Below, piece after piece: positions 55,801 through 64,000 of a stretch of DNA of 64,000 nt. The position numbers were made by a program, and so were the translations under genes. Under the pieces are notes generated by a model. The model was given only the letters and a program-made list of their open reading frames with translations, did no database searches and had not been told where the DNA came from. The stretch comes from Bacillota bacterium. Its GTDB lineage: Bacteria > Bacillota > Clostridia > Acetivibrionales > DSM-1351. The number at the start of each line of letters is the position of its first letter. Position 1 is the first letter of the stretch. The stretch spans positions 8,248 to 72,247 of the forward strand of contig JAEZIB010000055.1 of NCBI GenBank assembly GCA_023416275.1, given 5' to 3'.

Positions 55801-56726
55801 GCTCCTTCAAGATTTATAGTCCATTTATCCTGTGGACTTCCTTTGGCACAGGACTTCATTTTTAACGCTTCTTCCAATATGCTAAGCTTACAAATTCCGG
55901 TATCACTATTGTGAGAAGGCTCAAGCAGCTCAGCCAGATACTGAAAATCTCCATGTTTACCTGTAGAAAATCTCCAGTTAGCATAAATAGGTAATTCAAC
56001 CTCTGTTTTTGAACTATCCCACGCAAATGTCGTTTTATTACTGTAATCGAGCACTTTTCCTAAACCTGCAATACGTCCTGCTTCAAATACAGGTACGACA
56101 AAGGCTTGATATAGCTTTTCAGGTTTTAGCCTAATTGGAGAAATAAGTCTTGACAGATTTCTATCAGGCTTATTTTTTATTATATCTTCTATAGACTCAT
56201 CAGCACTGCTTATGACAACCTGAGTATGAGCCCAAAGCCAGGACCATTCTAATAAAGGTAGCTCATTTACCGGAAGAACAATGGAGGGCAGCGGTTTCCT
56301 TAAACCAGGTGGAGCTATAGTAAATCTTTCAGGTTCTTCAATAGTTATGAGACATAACCAAGGATAAAGACCCCTTTTACTCAACGTATTATCTGTACAG
56401 CCTCTCTGTGGACCAGTTGTGGAAAGCATCCACGGTAACTCCGGAGAATCAAACTCTATGGACGGAATATAATTTGGAGCCACCTCAATTGCATTGTCAC
56501 ATGGTTCTTTCCTGATTATTTGCTGAATATCAAAACCTGTAATATCGCCAGGACCATGAACATAAGCCGTAATTGATTTGGATTTCCCTGTATTAAGCTG
56601 AATATTAATTGGTAAGCTTGTATTAAGAGGAAATTCATTTTCACCAAGTATATTATTGCCTGTTTCGTTTTTATTTAATTCACCGCCAAGCCCTGTTCGA
56701 ACCCAGCTCAAAAATGCAAGACCCAT
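52899..56726 (-). CDS. Large uncharacterised protein C of the giant-protein operon
   Basis: 1275 residues with no signal peptide despite a short hydrophobic start (MGLAFLSWVRTGLGGEL). The N-terminal part (1 to about 500) includes LPIYANWRFSTGKHGDFQYL at about 246-265, a W-x-F-x-T-G-x-x-G-D-F block. A Lys-rich linker follows (about 550-575). The stretch of about 580-860 has short beta repeats that could be a propeller. A coiled stretch (RFQQYTDQFIDQVQETQNRLKN) leads to a C-terminal domain (FIEAFMIGMNYEMSNEFLWR, RGELLRRLPNLMLYALPA, GWYFIFQEHPTAPRFGAN) ending in LQRPVQVAIHASRLI. These blocks recur, to my recollection, in uncharacterised proteins elsewhere. The start abuts the gene-B stop (TAA then ATG) with GGAGG upstream. 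Confidence 0.8.
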   Translation of the reverse strand: MGLAFLSWVRTGLGGELNKNETGNNILGENEFPLNTSLPINIQLNTGKSKSITAYVHGPGDITGFDIQQIIRKEPCDNAIEVAPNYIPSIEFDSPELPWMLSTTGPQRGCTDNTLSKRGLYPWLCLITIEEPERFTIAPPGLRKPLPSIVLPVNELPLLEWSWLWAHTQVVISSADESIEDIIKNKPDRNLSRLISPIRLKPEKLYQAFVVPVFEAGRIAGLGKVLDYSNKTTFAWDSSKTEVELPIYANWRFSTGKHGDFQYLAELLEPSHNSDTGICKLSILEEALKMKSCAKGSPQDKWTINLEGAVVDSNLATGAWSLSTLEKKSFVDKLAERLEKKPGVLPLPIYGSVNTDFSGNLNQTGVPVWMKELNLDPRYRIAASLGSQVIKENQEEFMASAWEQAAQIKEVNQSLRQGQLALKASQNIYEKRIGEFSSDATLSNSSLVSLTASAHTAILHESEPESTMAKGLEELYTNKALEGVMSLQYRKLARPGGKISKKMMKKTKPLDFTAEKLAAGKLTSIYEKKPILGSINIEELSDNTISMMSLAPKKTKHPSKHTKKKEDPLENGFMSNVIIGFSSGKLIKGTCLALDTKPQLGFSKSFNINSNMLGYLSGSNWYYVFSHAYMYYAYSTYESKAATYKKVNGEYVTINAIFRINETRVGSDVAYNMQCYYSWNKGYLCEVVPMSSFPQENSAGWHIADNMNYIYAQDKFYSGSSSVANTSKPCVSVMYIKNKYNIIFLTKSIDCKKIFLAIGCNVDSIGKVCDGWKHVQIEFAWDKNISMAAHDSNVYILSGKNLIIVTLDENCNIVKKHSSYQWLIPEGYSAGVITTCDFGRSTGTDLLFVYSVKVGDMYKHFYRLAYDVDDEGNVSAWSQPVPVLIEEGENLGVPVSVVLGISDKESADRFQQYTDQFIDQVQETQNRLKNIIKYNKKIPKVDLDLDINNIASEIRKEINPQKAVAQKISETLDLPDSISNNVSRRLQPIAVVPRFTQPVNELLRSMNPENFLIGVKSIPDNSVTVLKPNNKFIEAFMIGMNYEMSNEFLWRNYPADFSATYFSRFWDKRSENGNMLPEIEPISKWNKNKKLGGNIINDNIGLLLTIRGELLRRLPNLMLYALPAIKSGGKRTIASDKKKEFPVFSCKIDPDIYFFAFTMTPEEVCGNSQNDGWYFIFQEHPTAPRFGANESNQDIEPVNIDQLTEWEDLEWSMIDTKNNYINFGEDSGLNGKQLPDVAGKSTTHRWGFSSAHLAHILLQRPVQVAIHASRLIQRP

Positions 56727-59700
56727 TTATTTGTCCTCCATAACAGTGAGTATATGAGCCTTCTTTTTATTAACATTAGCAATATTGGCTTTCCAACTTG
56801 CGTTGTTTTTTACAGAAGCTCTTTTTATTTGAGTTGCTTTTGAAAAGCTTTTAGTAATTTGTAATTTATCGGTTTTATCTTCCTTTATCTTTTCAAAATT
56901 TACGATTATAGAATAGCTATGTTTTTTAGTCTTTATTTTTAATTCAGGTTCTTTAAAATATTTAAGTTTATTATTTTTCAAATCAGCCAGACCTGCAGGA
57001 CCTGAAGGAGCTGTAGCTGCTATTTCCTTTGATGACATATGCACTTTCTTTGCAGGCTTAACATCCTCATTATCTGCAAAGATTGTTTCATATTCAAAAT
57101 CCGTAATATCAAATTGTTCATCATAATCCACACTGTCAAAATCAATTTCTATACCGCTGTCATAGTTTTCAAAGGCTGGTGAAGTTAATTTTTCCGATTC
57201 CGACATAACCATAAATTGTGCAGGTGCAAAAGCACTTTTTATTTTTTTAAAGCCATAAGAAGTGCTACTATTCCCAACAGTTATACTAGTTATATTAAAT
57301 AAGTTTTTTCCATCAATAGATGTATTCCCGAAAATCTCTAGTTCAAAATCAAAGGGCACTCGATTCTGGACAAACTTTAAGCCACCTAGCGGATGAACAC
57401 GAATTTGTCCTTCTGTATGTGTAGCTTCCTTTAAGGAAACAATAGACAAGCCATCTGGTGGCTGGGCTGACCAATTCTGTATGTAAACAATTTCTTTTTC
57501 AATTATATCTTCAACATTTACTGGCATTGGAAGCTCAGGTGGACTGCTCGAACCAATTGTGAAATTAACATTAAATGTGTACGATACAAATAAAATTGAA
57601 AATTTTGCTTTTCCTTTTACATGCCAAGGCTTAGGACCACTAAGGTGAGCTTTCAGAGATACTGCACATATACTTTTGCCTGAGCACTTTATTGATACTG
57701 AGCCTTTAAAATCAACAGAAAGACCAAAGGGATCAAAATATATGAGAGTATCAAAAGCAAGCATACCTTCTGCGCTAAAGCATCCTACCTTAGCATATAA
57801 ATCAACACGGGCACCAAATTGAACAGAATTTGTGGTTAATGCAAAGTAAGATTCCATTCTGAGCCGTGCATTTTTACAAAATTCAATTGATAACGTAAGC
57901 CTTTTTAAATCAGGGAAACCCATCGGAGGATTAAAAGCAGGGTGAAAACCTCCAATAGACAGCACAAAGTCAGGATTTCCCTTCCAGTTTGCCCTAAGTG
58001 CCATCTGACCTGAAATGATTATTTTTGCTATATATGAATCATATAGAACAGCATCAATGGACACCATCCCTTTTTCAAAAGAAACAATTCCCACAGAGTC
58101 AAGATGTATGGAAATAACAGCATCTGTCTCACTAGGCAGAGCAAGCTTCATTCTTCCAAGTATGGCTATCTTATCAAATGAAGGTAATTCCACAAGTATG
58201 CTTAAATCTACTTTTAAAATAGGTGTTGGAACTCCCCAGCCTATCCGAACCATAGGTGCAATCAAAAAGCAATCTTCTTTCGCCGGAAATATTTTACTGA
58301 GGGATTGTACCAATTGATTAGCATTTCCCACTGGATCAGCAGGAAACATTATATTATCAAGGGCTTTATTCCTGACTCCGTCTCTTAGCTCATCTATATC
58401 CACAGTCCTGTTTAAACCCAGTAATCCACCAATCCCCATAAGAGAAAAACCATACCCCAACTGAATTGGAGGAATTTCGGCACATATTATTATTAACAGA
58501 CTGAAGCCTCCGCCAAGAGGCTTTCCTTCAGAATCTTTTGTATCCAGTAGACCTATGGCTGCCAAAGATATATTTTTGATTTTGAGTTGTAATGCTCCAA
58601 AATATCTTCCCTTATCTTCATCAATTTGCAGAAAGCCTCCGCCGCTAACAAGAGATGACTTGACGGCAAGTCCGAAGCCATCAGGTGGTTTGAAGCCAAA
58701 TCCAAGATTTGCACCTCCCAATGTACCTGATTTGCCAAGCTCAAGCCAAGTCTGTATTCCAATATCAGATATGCTGATACTTAAAGGTCCCATACATGCT
58801 CCACCGGAAACAGATGTAATCAAATTAATTCTGTTTTCATTAAATATCAACTTCAACTTCAAGCTTTCCAAAAGTAAAGGCCCTATTTCCTTATTCAAGT
58901 ATACCGAAAGCTCCAGTCCTGCTCCTGAGCTTGTTCCTGATTTAATATAAAATCCTTTCTCAATTGAAAATCCAAGCTTTATACTGCATCCCTGTTCTAT
59001 CGTAATTTCTGGCAGCAGCTTCTGAATAAAGCCATCACCGTCTCCTGTCTTTATAACGAGCAATAGCTCACCTATATCAAATTCAATGCCGAAGTCCTGA
59101 ACATTGTCTTTGTTTTCTCCAAAAAGTGTCATTCCTAATTTATTTAAACTTAATTTGCTTGCATCTGCATAACCTAAAAGCACTATTTCATTACTGGTAT
59201 TCTCCTTCTGGCTTATTTTCAGCATTAAATCAAAATCTACTGAATCAAAAGGATTTTCAAATAAACCTGATATAAATCCGATATTGCCAGCAGGCTTTAA
59301 TATTATCCCTAAGCCATTATCCAGTCCTCCATTTGCAGTAAGCTCCAATTGTAAACTGTCACTGATATCCGCCTTTGTCTGCACTTCACCAAATATATAG
59401 GGCATTACAGCCATTCCATCGGATATACTGTTTTTTACTACAGGTGATATACTTATACCTGCTTCACTGTATGTGTCTGGCCATTTACCTGCCTGAAGCA
59501 AAGGAATTCTCAATTCCTCTACCAATTCAGTTGTTTGCATCCCTGCCAGACTTGCTGTTATTTTCATATCCTGATTATATATTCCACCAGGCAGCAAATA
59601 AGCTCTCATCATTTGTAAAACTCGTTCAAATAACAATTTGAAGTATATATTTTCTCCCTGCTTCCAATTATATTCCTTTTCAATAATTGCTGCAGGATCT

Positions 59701-60266
59701 GAAAAAACCTTTGAAACATACTGCCATGAAACTCGGCTTATCTTAACTTTATCTGAAGTTGTTTCTCCAATAAGCGATATATAATTCTCTTCAACGGAGC
59801 TTGTAATTCCAACAAGATTTAAAACCGAAAAAAGCTTGCTATGATTTGAGGATAAATATGTACACAACAAATAATCTAGCAGACGCCTTGGTAGCTCCTC
59901 TGCAATTTTAAGTATTACTTCCGTGTTTTCAGCAGCATCAGAATAAACATTTAAGACTGTATCTTTTATGCTGAGAATCTTTTGTACAGCTTCGGTAATT
60001 TTTTCAGCCAGATAAGCAATCTTTATTATTTTATCTGTTGTACTGCTTGCTTGTATAGCTTCGGTTGCAGCTTGGGGCAGCTTTTCAACAATTGAGGCTA
60101 GCGATGAAAAGCTTGTACCTATTTCCTCAGCCTCTTCAAAGACATATCCCAGCTTGTTAATCAATTTATTTGCACTGTATTTTGAATCAATATGCAAAAG
60201 GGGTAACAACACTTTATGCATCTCAAGAATTGCTTTTTCAAAAATAGATTGTGTTTCATCCTGCAC
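56727..60266 (-). CDS. DUF6603-type large protein B of the giant-protein operon
   Basis: 1179 residues. After a helical N-terminal region (about 1-250) comes a long Gly-rich beta region (about 290-900) with repeated short strands: ANLGFGFKPPDGFGLAVKSS, GGFLQIDEDKGRYFGALQL, PPIQLGYGFSLMGIGGLLGL and GGFHPAFNPPMGFPDLKRL. This is the pattern I know as DUF6603, probably an extended beta-sheet or barrel-like structure. The C-terminal 280 residues are a separate Lys-rich domain (FKEPELKIKTKKHSYSI). The start is a GTG at 60264-60266 after GGGGTG. No signal peptide is visible. The function is unknown; a surface or channel-like role would need a secretion route not visible here. Confidence 0.72.
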   Translation of the reverse strand: MQDETQSIFEKAILEMHKVLLPLLHIDSKYSANKLINKLGYVFEEAEEIGTSFSSLASIVEKLPQAATEAIQASSTTDKIIKIAYLAEKITEAVQKILSIKDTVLNVYSDAAENTEVILKIAEELPRRLLDYLLCTYLSSNHSKLFSVLNLVGITSSVEENYISLIGETTSDKVKISRVSWQYVSKVFSDPAAIIEKEYNWKQGENIYFKLLFERVLQMMRAYLLPGGIYNQDMKITASLAGMQTTELVEELRIPLLQAGKWPDTYSEAGISISPVVKNSISDGMAVMPYIFGEVQTKADISDSLQLELTANGGLDNGLGIILKPAGNIGFISGLFENPFDSVDFDLMLKISQKENTSNEIVLLGYADASKLSLNKLGMTLFGENKDNVQDFGIEFDIGELLLVIKTGDGDGFIQKLLPEITIEQGCSIKLGFSIEKGFYIKSGTSSGAGLELSVYLNKEIGPLLLESLKLKLIFNENRINLITSVSGGACMGPLSISISDIGIQTWLELGKSGTLGGANLGFGFKPPDGFGLAVKSSLVSGGGFLQIDEDKGRYFGALQLKIKNISLAAIGLLDTKDSEGKPLGGGFSLLIIICAEIPPIQLGYGFSLMGIGGLLGLNRTVDIDELRDGVRNKALDNIMFPADPVGNANQLVQSLSKIFPAKEDCFLIAPMVRIGWGVPTPILKVDLSILVELPSFDKIAILGRMKLALPSETDAVISIHLDSVGIVSFEKGMVSIDAVLYDSYIAKIIISGQMALRANWKGNPDFVLSIGGFHPAFNPPMGFPDLKRLTLSIEFCKNARLRMESYFALTTNSVQFGARVDLYAKVGCFSAEGMLAFDTLIYFDPFGLSVDFKGSVSIKCSGKSICAVSLKAHLSGPKPWHVKGKAKFSILFVSYTFNVNFTIGSSSPPELPMPVNVEDIIEKEIVYIQNWSAQPPDGLSIVSLKEATHTEGQIRVHPLGGLKFVQNRVPFDFELEIFGNTSIDGKNLFNITSITVGNSSTSYGFKKIKSAFAPAQFMVMSESEKLTSPAFENYDSGIEIDFDSVDYDEQFDITDFEYETIFADNEDVKPAKKVHMSSKEIAATAPSGPAGLADLKNNKLKYFKEPELKIKTKKHSYSIIVNFEKIKEDKTDKLQITKSFSKATQIKRASVKNNASWKANIANVNKKKAHILTVMEDK

Positions 60267-60334
60267 TTTTTACACCCCATTTCGTTTTTTTAACTGACCA
60301 TCATACCTTGGTAAGCTTTACTTGTATGTGGGCA

Positions 60335-60466
60335 ATTATTTTTAACCAAGCTTTCCATTGATAATTTGAACACTTATAATCCAACTAGGAAAATTGAGTA
60401 GCCTTATGTAATTATTTACCTTACTATGACAAACTCTCCCGTACAAATAGATTATGTACTAAGTTG
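60335..60466 (+). repeat. Family-A copy followed by a decayed family-B copy
   Basis: The family-A copy at about 60343-60402 has CTTTCCATTGATAATTTGAA and AACTAGGAAAATTGAGTA. A degenerate family-B remnant with GACAAACTCTCCCGTACAAA follows at 60421-60466. Both lie in the 257-bp gap between genes A and B. Confidence 0.65.
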
Positions 60467-60523
60467 TTTATATTGTAATTAAGCATGTTTTTCTATGTTT
60501 TAAATATTTGAAATATAATTTCC

Positions 60524-63500
60524 CTAAGTAATAGGAACCATCTCATTCAGCCATTCAAAAGCATTTTGAACGTTTTCATTTGCTGCTTCAGTTCCATTTA
60601 AGTACAATTCTAAAAATTGATTTACATCATTATTATCAGCACTTGGGGTAGAGATTTTTTGCGACTCCATATATGCCATTATTAAGCCTTGTATAGCCAT
60701 TCTTGTTTTGCCGTTTGCACTTGTACCAATATCTCCGTCAATACCTCCGTATGGTTTAATATTGGTGCCAGAATTGATGTCCTTAAAATAACTGCTTGCA
60801 GGAATAGCTACAGTCGGTTGTTTACCCTGGTTGTGATAGACAAATTTAAGCTGAGCCTGTAATTGTGCTTTTTTATCCCCACCGCTTCTGAATATATAAG
60901 GGCACGCAAAACGGATTATTCCACTACCATCTATAAAAGCTTCACTTTGATGCTCAACATTTTGATTGCTTGAATATTTCATTGTATTCTCATCATAGGA
61001 AAATTCCTGCACAGCCCAGCAGGTTTTTATTATACTTGCTTCAGAAAATATGCAGCTTGACACCGTCTGACTGTTATCACCATATTGGCATTTACATGGG
61101 AAAAGCAAAGGCAATTTATTGGAGGCCAATATTGAGGCATTAACCAAATCTCCTATATCGTTGCCAATTAAGGTTATTTCATTAGGTTCAATTTCATTGT
61201 TGGAAGCATTTCTTAACTCAAGGTGTAAATGGGATGGAAGACTATTATATGGGACTATATTCCCTGTTCTGCCTGTCTTTGCAATAATTTCTCCGCATAG
61301 AACACGTTCCTTGGTTGTATAAGTTCCTTTTTTAGGGTCAAGGTGTGCATATCTAAAATAAGGTCCACTATTTTTTGCTGTCATGCGAAGTAAAATATTA
61401 TGCCCATAAGAATCTGAAGTATCATTATGTATCCAGCCTCCGTGAGAAGCAAAGCAGTATATGTTTCCATCTGAACCAGAATATAAATCTACTCCTTGAT
61501 GTACCCTGTTGGGATTATCCTCTGTTTTTCTATGTGTGGGCGGTGTCATGTCAAAAAAACCATAATAATGTCCGTAGGGATTTGTTTCACCTGACATATA
61601 TCTTGAAACAATGTGCATATTCAAGTCTTTAATCCAATTGCCCTTGTCATTTCTTTTTGCAGTAAAGGTTATGTCATTTATTCTATTGTCACTAGCGGCA
61701 TCACTTATATTATCCCATACTGGCTGACACCACTGCATTGCAAATAGAACCGCATGAGGGTTATTTTCAGCCCCTTGTACCTTACCACTTTCTATTGCAG
61801 CTTTTTCCTTTTTGGCATCAAAATATAAGTTTGTGTATTCTTCTTTAAAACTGTCTTTGCAGTCTTTTCCAATCAGCATACCTACTTCTATTTTTTCGGA
61901 TACCTTAAACAAAGAATTATCAGACTCCTTACTAACCTTCCAACCAATACTCTTACCCCACTCTGTACTCTGATTGTCATCCCAAGCCACTTTGAAACCA
62001 GTTTCTGTAAATTTATTGCTACTGCGCTGGATAGGATTACTTCTGTCATCCTTTTTCTGTTTCTCCAATACAACGGGAAAATCATGGAAGCCTACTTCTA
62101 TTGAGATTTTTTCCTGTGTCAGCAGCAATACTCTGGGGATTTTTACATTCAAATATCCATCTGCATCAGTTGCTCTATGTGAATTATATTCTTCTATTAT
62201 AAGTTTAATGGTACTTTCAAGTGGATCTCCTCCATTTACGGTATTGAGGCATAAAAACGAACAGCCTCTTTCTGTCCAATATTTATTATAAGCTGTCCTT
62301 CCCAATACTTCGTATTTAATAGTTTCACCACAGTTGTATTTGCTTTTCAATTCCTTTTTACCTTTAACCTCCTTTTCTTCCTTAAATCCATTCAAAGCCT
62401 TTAGAGAATTTTTCAAACTTATGTCTGTTGTAACCTCTGTATCGGCATATTCAAAAAAGGTGTCAATGCTCCCTATTTTTATTCTCTTAACTGGAGCTTT
62501 TTTAACAGGCTTGCCTGAACGACAGTCCAACACCATGATCTTATAAGTCTCAAAGCCGTAAATAGGCTCATAATTTTGAATTGAAATGAACGGATAAGAA
62601 AGAATATCTACTGCTTTTGCTGCCAAATCATTGACTTTTACCTGATTTTCAGTTGCAGGAGCAGAATTTGAAATTGAACTGCGCAAGCCGTTAAAAAATT
62701 CACTACATATAAATTTCATAGCTTCATTGTTTTTTAATAGAGCTTCTTGTTTTATATTATTGTATTGAGAACTGTTTTTCTTAATATTTGATAATATAGC
62801 GGAACAAACCTGTATATTTGTTTTAGGAAATCTGAGAATATTAAAAAAATCACATCTCTGTTTTTTTCCATTATCGTTATCAAGTAATAAATCGGGATAA
62901 ACATTAAGTGCATTTGCGGCAAATTGAGGTGTAAGTCCGCATACACCTAGTGGTATCATGTATGTATAATTTAAAAGATATTCATTGTAACGGTCTTGAT
63001 TTATAAAGTTTGCGGCAGATTCACAGGCATAAATTCTGTAATACTTTGTATTAGTAGGATAAGCAAAAATTAACTGGTAAATAATTGCAGTTAAAAATTT
63101 TGCCGGAATATTAGTCGAGTAAAATTCCCATGAGGAAGAATTTGAATTTCCCATAGAAGGAGAAGGAGCAGCTAATATAATATAGTTAAGAAAATCATTT
63201 AAAATTTCTCTTGATGTTTCAATGTTCCCAGCTAATGCACCAATATTTATGCCTTTATTATTCTTAATGTTTGAATATAGGTTTTCAAGAGTTATGTCAA
63301 GTCCGATAACATTCTGTTCAAGTATGAGTTCAACGCACGAATCAATATTAATAACCGTAACTGATACAATCAAATTTCCAGTTTTATTTACAGCTATGTA
63401 TGCAAAACCATCCTCAGCAGGCTCTTCATTTTGGAGAAGGACATTTGAGTTGCCCTCTGAATCCACCAAAGTTATATTCCATTGAAATTTGTAATTGTAA

Positions 63501-63703
63501 AATTCAGCTATATTAGTTTCATTTATAAAAACATAGTATTCAACATTATTTACAATAGTTTCACCATTATTTGCACCAACATGAAGTGGTGATGTTAAGT
63601 TACTTATAAGTGAATATTTGCCACAATCACTTAAAACAGCCTGTCCTAAATCATGTGGTGAAAAGCCTGATGGAATCCTGCTCTCAGTTATTCTTAGTGC
63701 CAT
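60524..63703 (-). CDS. Large protein A with M23 metallopeptidase domain, first gene of the giant-protein operon
   Basis: About 1059 residues, no signal peptide. Residues about 1-380 form an uncharacterised beta then helical region. A transthyretin-like segment near 505-520 contains TDADGYLNVKIPR. An M23 (lysostaphin-like) peptidase lies at about 705-840, with zinc motifs HQGVDLYS (H-x3-D, near 735) and SHLHLEL (HxH, near 827) and SYGHNILLRM and YFRYAHLD between them; all ligands are intact. Near the C-terminus (about 985-1010) GGIDGDIGTSANGKTRMAI resembles a peptidoglycan-binding repeat. It should cut or bind cell-wall peptides if exported. The ATG at 63703 follows AGGTGG. It starts the five-gene transcript. 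Confidence 0.85.
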   Translation of the reverse strand: MALRITESRIPSGFSPHDLGQAVLSDCGKYSLISNLTSPLHVGANNGETIVNNVEYYVFINETNIAEFYNYKFQWNITLVDSEGNSNVLLQNEEPAEDGFAYIAVNKTGNLIVSVTVINIDSCVELILEQNVIGLDITLENLYSNIKNNKGINIGALAGNIETSREILNDFLNYIILAAPSPSMGNSNSSSWEFYSTNIPAKFLTAIIYQLIFAYPTNTKYYRIYACESAANFINQDRYNEYLLNYTYMIPLGVCGLTPQFAANALNVYPDLLLDNDNGKKQRCDFFNILRFPKTNIQVCSAILSNIKKNSSQYNNIKQEALLKNNEAMKFICSEFFNGLRSSISNSAPATENQVKVNDLAAKAVDILSYPFISIQNYEPIYGFETYKIMVLDCRSGKPVKKAPVKRIKIGSIDTFFEYADTEVTTDISLKNSLKALNGFKEEKEVKGKKELKSKYNCGETIKYEVLGRTAYNKYWTERGCSFLCLNTVNGGDPLESTIKLIIEEYNSHRATDADGYLNVKIPRVLLLTQEKISIEVGFHDFPVVLEKQKKDDRSNPIQRSSNKFTETGFKVAWDDNQSTEWGKSIGWKVSKESDNSLFKVSEKIEVGMLIGKDCKDSFKEEYTNLYFDAKKEKAAIESGKVQGAENNPHAVLFAMQWCQPVWDNISDAASDNRINDITFTAKRNDKGNWIKDLNMHIVSRYMSGETNPYGHYYGFFDMTPPTHRKTEDNPNRVHQGVDLYSGSDGNIYCFASHGGWIHNDTSDSYGHNILLRMTAKNSGPYFRYAHLDPKKGTYTTKERVLCGEIIAKTGRTGNIVPYNSLPSHLHLELRNASNNEIEPNEITLIGNDIGDLVNASILASNKLPLLFPCKCQYGDNSQTVSSCIFSEASIIKTCWAVQEFSYDENTMKYSSNQNVEHQSEAFIDGSGIIRFACPYIFRSGGDKKAQLQAQLKFVYHNQGKQPTVAIPASSYFKDINSGTNIKPYGGIDGDIGTSANGKTRMAIQGLIMAYMESQKISTPSADNNDVNQFLELYLNGTEAANENVQNAFEWLNEMVPIT

Positions 63704-63759
63704 ATACATCCACCTTTCAGAATGTAATGTAAATACACTCAAAAATCAGTACTATTTAT

Positions 63760-63788
63760 AGTATATTAGAAATTTTGTGGCAAATCAA
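63760..63788 (-). promoter_or_regulatory. Promoter of the giant-protein operon
   Basis: On the minus strand, TTGATT and TATACT are 17 bp apart. The transcript would begin about 50 nt before the start of gene A. Confidence 0.7.
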
Positions 63789-63873
63789 GAAATATTTTGT
63801 ATTTATTTGACATAAAAAACACTAAAGCCCATTATGCATGTATTACACGGCTATACGTTTTTTTATATGATAA

Positions 63874-63999
63874 TTATTTACACTTTTCAAGGAATTTTTT
63901 AATATTTTCCTCTTCCTTTTCACGCTCGGCATGCGTTCTACCCATTCTGTCACAAAATCCAAACAGTGCTACTTCGTTAATATCTATACTTTTTTTCAT
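63874..63999 (-). CDS. Small hypothetical protein, possibly cut by window edge
   Basis: A 41-codon frame (KKSIDINEVALFGFCDRMG, then a Glu/Lys-rich helix ending FLEKCK). The ATG lies at the last bases of the window, so the true start and ribosome site may be outside it. It precedes the giant-protein operon on the same strand. I do not recognise the family, and it could be the end of a longer gene. Confidence 0.4.
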   Translation of the reverse strand: MKKSIDINEVALFGFCDRMGRTHAEREKEEENIKKFLEKCK

Positions 64000-64000
64000 T

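Noticed and set aside
46076..63703. Prophage or contractile injection system
   Set aside because: No sheath, tube, baseplate, portal, terminase or integrase gene is recognisable; the M23 domain alone is not enough.

Overview
The window looks like chromosomal DNA of a low-GC, anaerobic, cellulolytic Clostridia member (Ruminiclostridium / Clostridium cellulolyticum type). The evidence is AT-rich DNA, strong AGGAGG-type ribosome binding sites, a secreted GH26 mannanase with a type I dockerin (a cellulosome subunit), 2-oxoacid:ferredoxin oxidoreductase genes, and many Clostridia-type metal proteins. No rRNA, tRNA, CRISPR array, integrase or intact insertion sequence was seen. Most genes lie on the minus strand, so operons read from right to left.

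Layout. 1-2.5 kb: an OmpR-type two-component pair and a small Cys-rich ArsM-N-terminus-like protein. 2.6-8.9 kb: a PilZ protein, then a hypB / FeS-flavoprotein / hypA / membrane protein / TetR operon with a likely TetR operator in front. 8.9-14.2 kb (plus strand): cupin, DUF2892-type membrane protein, secreted GBS-Bsp-repeat protein, cellulosomal mannanase. 14.3-18.2 kb: a nickel/cobalt group (DUF3842, CooT, then CbiM-CbiQ-CbiO behind their own promoter and a twin-hairpin/terminator leader). 18.4-27.5 kb: a copper-type regulon (DUF6803, sensor kinase, regulator, CopZ, CopA, HMA-TauE-cupredoxin fusion, DUF2318). Its three transcription units share one co-aligned tandem activator box. 27.5-32.9 kb: a chemoreceptor, pstS, and divergent phoU-phoP with a textbook four-repeat Pho box. 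33-41.6 kb: a putative operon paaK-like ligase / aminotransferase / porGDAB / metQNI, read here as methionine or 2-oxoacid uptake and oxidation. 42.2-45.7 kb: queD-queE-folE-folP-folB-folK.

46-63.8 kb is the most unusual part. It is a self-contained operon of five very large genes (about 1060, 1179, 1275, 1633 and 587 residues) with its own promoter and a terminator downstream. None has a signal peptide or obvious membrane segment. One carries an intact M23 metallopeptidase domain and one is a DUF6603-type protein. The other three belong to families I recall only as uncharacterised large proteins that recur together in other bacteria. They look like parts of one undescribed assembly.

Scattered through intergenic gaps, often inside operons, are about a dozen copies of a 60-70 bp two-stem repeat in two related variants, plus a rarer third family. 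These are structure the genes do not explain.
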